Shown: one piece after another, positions 5,843-10,271 of the stretch
Numbering within the stretch: the first letter of the stretch is position 1
Layout: every line of letters begins with the position of its first letter
Assembly: GCA_050124735.1 (NCBI GenBank)
Contig: JASFEQ010000127.1
Coordinates: 1 to 10,271, forward strand
DNA: 10,271 bases
Direction of reading: 5' to 3'
From: JASFEQ01 sp050124735
Lineage (GTDB): Bacteria; Desulfobacterota; DSM-4660; Desulfatiglandales; HGW-15
Notes under the pieces: generated by a model
Told to the model about the DNA's origin: nothing
What the model saw: the letters and a program-made list of their open reading frames with translations, nothing else
Database searches by the model: none
Program-made: the position numbers and the translations under genes

Positions 5843-6616
5843 ATGAAGAAACGGCTCTTCTTATGCCTGTTGGTGGCTCTCTTACTCGGTTGGAAAGGCC
5901 ATGCCATTGCCCATTTCGCCATGATTATCCCTTCAGACAGCATGCTCGAGGAAGGGGAGAGGAGGGAGGTAAGCGTGACTCTCTCCTTTTCTCATCCTTT
6001 CAAAGGGGAAGGCATGGAATTGGAGAAACCCTTTCAGTTTGGTGTGGTCATGGCGCGCTGGAAAAAGAGTCTCCGATTTTTGCTCGAAAGGACAAAAGTT
6101 ATGGGCCACACGGGATGGATGGTTGAATATCGGCTTGCCAGGAGTGGCGTTTACACCTTTTACATGGAGCAGAAACCCTATTTTGATCCGGCTGAAGATC
6201 GCTACTTCGTACACTACGCAAAGACCGTGGTTGCTGCCTTTGGGGATGAGAAGGGCTGGGACAAACCCTTGGGCCTTAAGACAGAGATCGTTCCTTTGAC
6301 CAGGCCATTTGGGCTTTACGCGGGCAATGTTTTTCAAGGCATTGTCATGTTAGAGGGCAAACCTGTTCCATTCGCTCAGGTGGAAGTGGAATACTACAAT
6401 AAAGCGGGGAACGCCGTGGCACCCACAGATTATATGATCACACAGATTATCAAGGCGGACGGCAACGGCGTTTTCACCTATGCTGTGCCAAAATCCGGTT
6501 GGTGGGGCTTCGCGGCACGCAACACGTCTGAAAAAATGCAATACTTGGGCCAGCAAAAGGATGTGGAGTTGGGGGCTATCCTGTGGGTGGAATTTCATGA
6601 CTGGAAGGAAAAATAA
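5843..6616 (+). CDS. Exported DUF4198 protein, possible nickel/cobalt uptake component
   Basis: A 257-residue protein with a clear signal peptide: MKKR, a hydrophobic stretch LFLCLLVALLLGW, and a likely cut after HAIA at residue 23. The mature protein would begin HFAMIIPSD, typical of DUF4198 proteins, which are periplasmic and often found with NikMN/CbiMQO-type metal transporters. The C-terminal half (FQGIVMLEGKPVPFAQVEVEY, then DGNGVFTYAVPKSGWWGF) is the carboxypeptidase-regulatory-like beta-sandwich region seen in this family. Histidines at 24, 51, 89, 124 and 252 could bind metal. No transporter gene is adjacent, so the metal role is inference from the family. The chosen ATG has AAGGGAGGTG upstream; an in-frame ATG at 5774 lies inside the leader hairpin and would spoil the signal peptide. 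It may be regulated by the leader at 5697-5815. Confidence 0.82.
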   Translation: MKKRLFLCLLVALLLGWKGHAIAHFAMIIPSDSMLEEGERREVSVTLSFSHPFKGEGMELEKPFQFGVVMARWKKSLRFLLERTKVMGHTGWMVEYRLARSGVYTFYMEQKPYFDPAEDRYFVHYAKTVVAAFGDEKGWDKPLGLKTEIVPLTRPFGLYAGNVFQGIVMLEGKPVPFAQVEVEYYNKAGNAVAPTDYMITQIIKADGNGVFTYAVPKSGWWGFAARNTSEKMQYLGQQKDVELGAILWVEFHDWKEK

Positions 6617-6624
6617 TTGAAAGG

Positions 6625-6670
6625 CCTCATCAAATCATGGTTGCGCCATTATTTGGTCTTGATTTTGAGG
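6625..6670 (+). other. Stem-loop between the DUF4198 and iron-sulfur genes
   Basis: CAAAT-C-ATGG / CCAT-T-ATTTG (6631-6655) forms a 9-bp stem with one mismatch and a TTGCG loop. An outer CCTCA/TGAGG pair (6625-6629 and 6666-6670) could extend it. It lies just after the DUF4198 stop and may be a weak terminator or an mRNA-stabilising hairpin; no clean T-run follows. Confidence 0.35.
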
Positions 6671-6698
6671 ACTGAGCAGTGACATGATGACAATGTTG

Positions 6699-6710
6699 AC
6701 CTGTGCAGGT
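6699..6710. promoter_or_regulatory. Possible operator upstream of the iron-sulfur gene
   Basis: ACCTG-TG-CAGGT is a 5-bp inverted repeat overlapping a TTGACC at 6696-6701, about 40 bp before the iron-sulfur gene start. No convincing -10 sits at a standard distance from TTGACC, so this is a tentative regulatory site. Confidence 0.2.
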
Positions 6711-6747
6711 TGGGATAAATGAATTTCGCTCGTAAGGAGGAATGGAT

Positions 6748-7842
6748 ATGGACGATGTTTATGCCCGCTTGGCAAACCATCTGAAAGATTTGATCATGGG
6801 ATACCCATTTAGTGAGGCCCTTTTGGACCTTCTTAAGGAGACTTACAGCCCCATTGAGGCCCAGATTGCCCTGGCCATCCCCAATAACCTGGCGCCCTTG
6901 GAGGTGGTGGATATGAAAACCGTTGCCAGGAGCGCAGACCTGCCCGAGTCCACCGTGGCAGAGGCCCTGGAGTCCCTTGCCAGTCGCAACCTTCTTTTCA
7001 CTTCTACGACCCCGGCAGGAGAAAAGGGCTATGCCCTTCTCCAGGTTGGTTATGGCATGCCGCAGTCCTTTTTCTGGGGCGGTCAGCAAGATGACCAGGC
7101 GAAGCGCATGGCCAGGCTGATCCTCAAATATTTTACGGTGCCCACCACCGGGAAGATTTACGGGGGTGTGCCCACCAAATCCTTCAAGTATAGTCCAGCC
7201 AATTTGTCTGTTGATGTCTCCATGCAAGGCGTCTTACCCCATGAGCAGATGGGCCCCATTGTGGATGGGACCACCAAAATTGCAGTGGCTCATTGCCCGT
7301 GCCGCATGTCTGCCAAGATTCTTGGCAGAACGGATTGCCAACACAGCCTGGAGGTGTGCCTGAAGTACGACGAGTTGGCAGAGTTCGTGATTGACAGGGG
7401 TCTTGCCCGCCAGATCTCAAAGGACGAGGCCCGCCAGATTCTTCAAGATGCTGAGAAAGAGGGTTTAGTCCACATGGTGGACAACACCCAGGGTCAAATC
7501 AAGCACACATGTAATTGTTGTGGGCATTATTGTTGGAATGTGGGCATCATCAGGCGGCGAAAGATCCCTCGGGATGCCTTGATGGCCGTATATTTTACAC
7601 GTGCAACGGACTATGAGGAGTGCATAGGCTGTGGAGCCTGCGCAGAAATATGTCCCGTGGACGCGGTGGAGATGGTTGATGATCAGCCCCAAGTGGACCT
7701 GAATTGGTGCATTGGCTGTGGTGTGTGCGCCGTATCTTGCCCCACGGAAGCCATCTCAATCACACGTCGATCGGAAAAGGCCGCTCCGGAGAACTTCGCC
7801 CAACTGCATGAACGGATCAAGGTGGAGAGAGGATTAGATTAA
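6748..7842 (+). CDS. 4Fe-4S protein with winged-helix-like N-terminus and extra cysteine cluster
   Basis: A 364-residue cytoplasmic protein. Residues about 35-100 look like a small winged-helix fold (MKTVARSADLPESTVAEALESLASRNLLF matches a helix-turn-helix with recognition helix). The middle carries a separate set of cysteines: HCPC at 182-185, C197, C204 and CNCCGHYC at 255-262. The C-terminus is a bacterial 2[4Fe-4S] ferredoxin with C292-x2-C295-x2-C298-x3-C302-P and C321-x2-C324-x2-C327-x3-C331-P. It resembles multi-domain ferredoxin-like proteins found in anaerobes, possibly redox sensing or electron transfer; no specific partner is visible. The start was set at the second ATG because AAGGAGG is 7 bases before it; the ATG at 6742 is only one base from that site. 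A terminator follows at 7881-7905. Confidence 0.85.
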   Translation: MDDVYARLANHLKDLIMGYPFSEALLDLLKETYSPIEAQIALAIPNNLAPLEVVDMKTVARSADLPESTVAEALESLASRNLLFTSTTPAGEKGYALLQVGYGMPQSFFWGGQQDDQAKRMARLILKYFTVPTTGKIYGGVPTKSFKYSPANLSVDVSMQGVLPHEQMGPIVDGTTKIAVAHCPCRMSAKILGRTDCQHSLEVCLKYDELAEFVIDRGLARQISKDEARQILQDAEKEGLVHMVDNTQGQIKHTCNCCGHYCWNVGIIRRRKIPRDALMAVYFTRATDYEECIGCGACAEICPVDAVEMVDDQPQVDLNWCIGCGVCAVSCPTEAISITRRSEKAAPENFAQLHERIKVERGLD

Positions 7843-7880
7843 ACGCGGAAGTTGAACATATGAGGAATGCCCGGCCAGAG

Positions 7881-7909
7881 AAAGGTTCAGGGGATCACCT
7901 TTTTTATTT
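7881..7909 (+). terminator. Intrinsic terminator after the iron-sulfur gene
   Basis: AAAGGT (7881-7886) pairs with ACCTTT (7897-7902), loop TCAGGGGATC, followed by TTTTATTT. It serves the plus-strand gene and runs into the stop codon of the convergent receiver gene. It lacks a T-run on the minus strand, so it is probably one-directional. Confidence 0.6.
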
Positions 7910-8287
7910 CAACAATTTCCCGATCAGTTCAAGCAAACCTTCCGGCATCATGGGTTTTTCAATATACCCGTCAGGGAGAGGGATGTGAGGGTCTTTTCTC
8001 ATCATGCTTTCCTCAAATCGCTGGCCCCTGGCTACGCCGGTGATAATGATGACAGGGATGTCTTTGGTCTCCTCATCCTTTCTGAGATCGCGATACATGG
8101 CAATCCCCCCTTTCCCGGGCATCATGATGTCCAGAAGAACGAGATCCGGTTTTTCAGCCTTTACCTTCTCCATGCCTTCCACACCGTCCTCAGCACTCGT
8201 GGCTAAATAGCCATTCTCTTCCAAAACGGCGGTGGCGAAATCTATTGCCTCAGGCTCATCATCCACGATCAGGACCCTCTTTGCCAT
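7904..8287 (-). CDS. Stand-alone receiver-domain response regulator
   Basis: A 127-residue CheY-like receiver with no output domain. The acidic pair D9-D10, phospho-acceptor D53 (LLDIMMPG), T83 (IIITG) and K111 (EKP) are all in place, so it should accept phosphate and switch. A short insertion between beta-4 and alpha-4/beta-5 (RGQRFEESMMRKDPHIPLPDG) precedes the usual YIEKP. The ATG at 8285-8287 has AAGGAGTT about 8 bases upstream. It begins 13 bp after the hybrid kinase stop, so it is surely cotranscribed with the kinases. Its role is probably phosphotransfer or protein-protein control, because no DNA-binding part is present. Confidence 0.93.
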   Translation of the reverse strand: MAKRVLIVDDEPEAIDFATAVLEENGYLATSAEDGVEGMEKVKAEKPDLVLLDIMMPGKGGIAMYRDLRKDEETKDIPVIIITGVARGQRFEESMMRKDPHIPLPDGYIEKPMMPEGLLELIGKLLK

Positions 8288-8300
8288 GATTTATAACTCC

Positions 8301-9836
8301 TTATATTTCTTTCCTGTATGGTAGATGCAGGGAAAAGGTGGTGCCCTTACCAGGGTCTGATTCAAAGCTGACCCTCCCACCATGTTCCTCAATCGTCTTT
8401 TGGGTTACAAGCAGCCCGAATCCACTCCCTTTTGAACCTTTCGTCGTAAAGAAGCGTTCAAATATCTTCTCCTGAATCTCTTTTGTCATACCCATCCCAT
8501 TATCCGTCACATGGAATCGAATTTCATCCTTCCCTTTCTGAGTCTTTATGATGACGGACCAATCCTTTTCCTTATCGCCATCAAAAATACAAGCATCTAT
8601 GGCATTGGTGACCAGGTTTAGTAGACCCCGGTGAAGGCCAGCGGGATCGAGGAAGCATATGTCTATGGACGGATCAAAATCTTTGACCAATTTGACACGA
8701 GATTTCTTGGCTTTTTCGTCCATGAGGTCAAACACATCTTGGGCAATATCGTTTGGGGAACAGGATTCCAGTTCGGGTTCACGTTCCCTGGAATAACTCA
8801 ACATATCCATGACCAGATCCGAGATCTTTGCCACGTTGTTCTGGACCATGCCCCACCCCTTGGTCAAAAGAGGTTGTTTGTCTTTTTTCAGTCCCGTATT
8901 GACCATGTAAATTCCGCCCTCGAGGCCGTTTAAGATATTCTTGATGTAATGGGCCATACCTGCGACCGTTTGCCCCACAGCTGAAAGCCGTTCCCGCTCT
9001 ATCAATTCCTTTTGTAGCAGTTTGATCTTCCGCAGATCCTGGAAGAAGCCCACGCTGCCAATCTCTTCTCCATCCTTGTAGAGGAGCGTGGCTGAGAGAC
9101 GGATAGGCACCCTGTCACCATCCTTGCATAGAACCTCCACCTCCAGATCTTCCACCCTGCCCACCGCCCCGCGGTCCGGATCATACATTTGCTTCTTGAT
9201 CTCACGCGCCACCTCGAAAGGGTGATATATCTGGGTAATGTGCCTGTGACCTATCACCTCCTCACTTGTGTAACCCATCAGTCTCTCGGCGGCCTCGTTG
9301 AAGATGAGGATGGTCCCCTCACGATCTATACCAATGATGGCATCAATGGAGCTCTCGATAAGATTTTTTTGAAAGTCATACACCTCTCTCAATTCCTCTG
9401 TCGCATCCTTAACCTTAACCTCCAGATTACCCGTATATTCCTTGAGCTTGCGTCTCATCCACAACACGTCCTGAGCACGCTTGATGGCGATCATAAGGGC
9501 CTCGTCTCTAATGGGTTTGTTGAGGAAGTCAGAGGCCTCCAGCTTGAGGGCTTCGATAGCCGATTCCATATCACCATGGCCAGTAATGACGATCACTTGG
9601 GCTTCAGGATCAAGTGCCTTGACCTGCCTTAAAACTTCAAGACCATCAATATCGGGCATCTTGATGTCTGTTAAAACAATCTCAGGGCGCTCCTGCCGAA
9701 ACAACTCAATCCCCTTCTCCCCATCTTCAGCAGTAATCGCTTGATAGCCTTTCTGACCCAGGGAAATGCTCAAGAGTCTCCTGATACTCTCTTCGTCATC
9801 TATGAGCAAAATCTTTGTCTTCTCATTGCGGTCCAT
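8301..9836 (-). CDS. Hybrid sensor: receiver-PAS-histidine kinase
   Basis: A cytoplasmic hybrid protein (511 residues from the chosen start; numbers below count from an ATG two codons upstream). Receiver domain about 9-125: D15-D16, D59 (LTDIKMPD), T87, K109. A coiled-coil linker about 127-160, then a PAS domain about 160-275 (NLIESSIDAIIGIDREGTIL to VGFFQDL). Kinase core: H298 in AGMAHYIKN, N-box NLVTNAIDA with N413, G1 box DNGMGM at 447-452, F box FERFFTTK and G2 box GSGFGL at 472-477. All catalytic motifs are present. No membrane helices are seen, so the signal is internal or passed from the upstream kinase to the receiver. The ATG at 9834-9836 has GAGG 6 bases upstream; the earlier ATG at 9842 abuts it. 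It overlaps the upstream kinase gene by 14 bp, implying translational coupling. Confidence 0.95.
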   Translation of the reverse strand: MDRNEKTKILLIDDEESIRRLLSISLGQKGYQAITAEDGEKGIELFRQERPEIVLTDIKMPDIDGLEVLRQVKALDPEAQVIVITGHGDMESAIEALKLEASDFLNKPIRDEALMIAIKRAQDVLWMRRKLKEYTGNLEVKVKDATEELREVYDFQKNLIESSIDAIIGIDREGTILIFNEAAERLMGYTSEEVIGHRHITQIYHPFEVAREIKKQMYDPDRGAVGRVEDLEVEVLCKDGDRVPIRLSATLLYKDGEEIGSVGFFQDLRKIKLLQKELIERERLSAVGQTVAGMAHYIKNILNGLEGGIYMVNTGLKKDKQPLLTKGWGMVQNNVAKISDLVMDMLSYSREREPELESCSPNDIAQDVFDLMDEKAKKSRVKLVKDFDPSIDICFLDPAGLHRGLLNLVTNAIDACIFDGDKEKDWSVIIKTQKGKDEIRFHVTDNGMGMTKEIQEKIFERFFTTKGSKGSGFGLLVTQKTIEEHGGRVSFESDPGKGTTFSLHLPYRKEI

Positions 9837-10271
9837 TTTCATCCTCGTCCCAGATGGGAAAACTGAGTTTAAAAGTGGCGCCTTTCCCTAGCTCACTCTC
9901 CACCTCAATGGTCCCCTCATAATCTTTGACAATACCATAACTAATAGATAGGCCCAAACCCGTTCCCTTTCCCACTTCTTTCGTCGTAAAAAAGGGCTCG
10001 AAGATCTTGTCTTTCAGATCATCCGCGATTCCAGTGCCCGTATCTGTGACAGTCACCACGACGCGGCCGTTTTCTTGAAAAGACCTAACCGTCAAGATGC
10101 TTTCAACATCTCCCCTTGCGAATTCCCCTTTCTTTGCCTCCATGGCATTCCGTGCATTGACCACCAGATTTATGAAAACCTGTTCCAGCCTGTTCGTATC
10201 ACCCATGATAGGAGGGATGTCATGCTTCAGGTCGAGCACCACCTTGATACCGCGCAACCTCAGCTGTTGAC
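9823..10271 (-). CDS. Sensor histidine kinase, C-terminal part (runs off the right edge)
   Basis: Only the last 148 or so codons are in the window, open to the edge. Visible is the HATPase_c domain: N-box NRLEQVFINLVVNARNA, G1 box DTGTGI, F box FEPFFTTKE and G2 box KGTGLGLS, then the end FPIWDEDENGPQ. This layout is typical of NtrB/AtoS-like kinases, with a strong match in the ATP-binding motifs. The sensing and H-box parts lie outside. The stop overlaps the start of the receiver-PAS-kinase gene, so the three signalling genes form one minus-strand operon. This kinase may phosphorylate the N-terminal receiver of its neighbour. Confidence 0.93.
   Translation of the reverse strand, partial: QQLRLRGIKVVLDLKHDIPPIMGDTNRLEQVFINLVVNARNAMEAKKGEFARGDVESILTVRSFQENGRVVVTVTDTGTGIADDLKDKIFEPFFTTKEVGKGTGLGLSISYGIVKDYEGTIEVESELGKGATFKLSFPIWDEDENGPQ

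Noticed and set aside
6742..6747. Upstream ATG as start of the iron-sulfur protein
   Set aside because: Only one base separates it from the AAGGAGG site; the ATG at 6748 has normal spacing of 7.
9837..9842. Earlier ATG as start of the hybrid kinase
   Set aside because: It directly abuts the GAGG ribosome binding site, while the ATG at 9834-9836 is correctly spaced.

Overview
The window looks like chromosomal DNA from a strictly anaerobic bacterium, most likely of the Desulfobacterota (former Deltaproteobacteria, sulfate-reducer type). The reasons are an oxygen-sensitive class III ribonucleotide reductase pair (nrdD, nrdG), two multi-cluster ferredoxin-type proteins, a small DUF6868-like membrane protein, chained sensor kinase/receiver genes of the kind common in that group, and an intergenic palindrome of the 'gagatcgccgcg...cgcgatgac' type that is familiar from such genomes. 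The taxonomy is inference; no rRNA or other marker gene is present.

Layout. The left edge holds the first 38 codons of a 4Fe-4S protein on the minus strand (1-114), then about 530 bp of AT-rich DNA without a convincing gene. A metallo-beta-lactamase-fold hydrolase (643-1566, minus) has a good sigma70-type promoter upstream. Two 42-bp diverged direct repeats flank it. One lies in a small Cys-rich ORF (1770-1961, plus); the other is in the same reading frame but carries a stop codon, so it looks like the remnant of a second copy. Next come a two-helix DUF6868-like membrane protein (2059-2301, minus) and the nrdD-nrdG pair (5407 to 2421, minus). The nrdD-nrdG spacer contains a dispersed palindromic repeat and a short 'atccagt' tandem array that reaches the nrdD stop codon. 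Upstream of nrdD are two near-perfect palindromes 31 bp apart, the layout expected for NrdR repressor boxes.

Divergent from nrdD, a plus-strand unit begins with a candidate promoter and a strongly structured leader (about 5697-5815), ending in a branched hairpin plus a U-rich tract. It precedes an exported DUF4198 protein (5843-6616), a family linked to nickel/cobalt uptake. A 364-residue iron-sulfur protein with a winged-helix-like N-terminus and a C-terminal 2[4Fe-4S] ferredoxin domain follows (6748-7842), closed by an intrinsic terminator. The right end is a minus-strand signalling operon: a 5'-truncated histidine kinase (9823-10271), a receiver-PAS-kinase hybrid (8301-9836) and a stand-alone receiver (7904-8287), with overlapping or closely spaced genes.

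How it works together. NrdD makes deoxynucleotides without oxygen, NrdG installs its glycyl radical, and the NrdR boxes would tie expression to nucleotide status. The signalling operon can pass phosphate along kinase, hybrid and receiver, but no DNA-binding output domain lies in the window. I see no prophage, transposase, CRISPR array, tRNA or rRNA. No complete novel system is evident. The most interesting items are the structured leader of the DUF4198 gene, the NrdR box pair, the duplicated and decayed Cys-rich small gene, and the Cys-rich DNA-binding-like ferredoxin.
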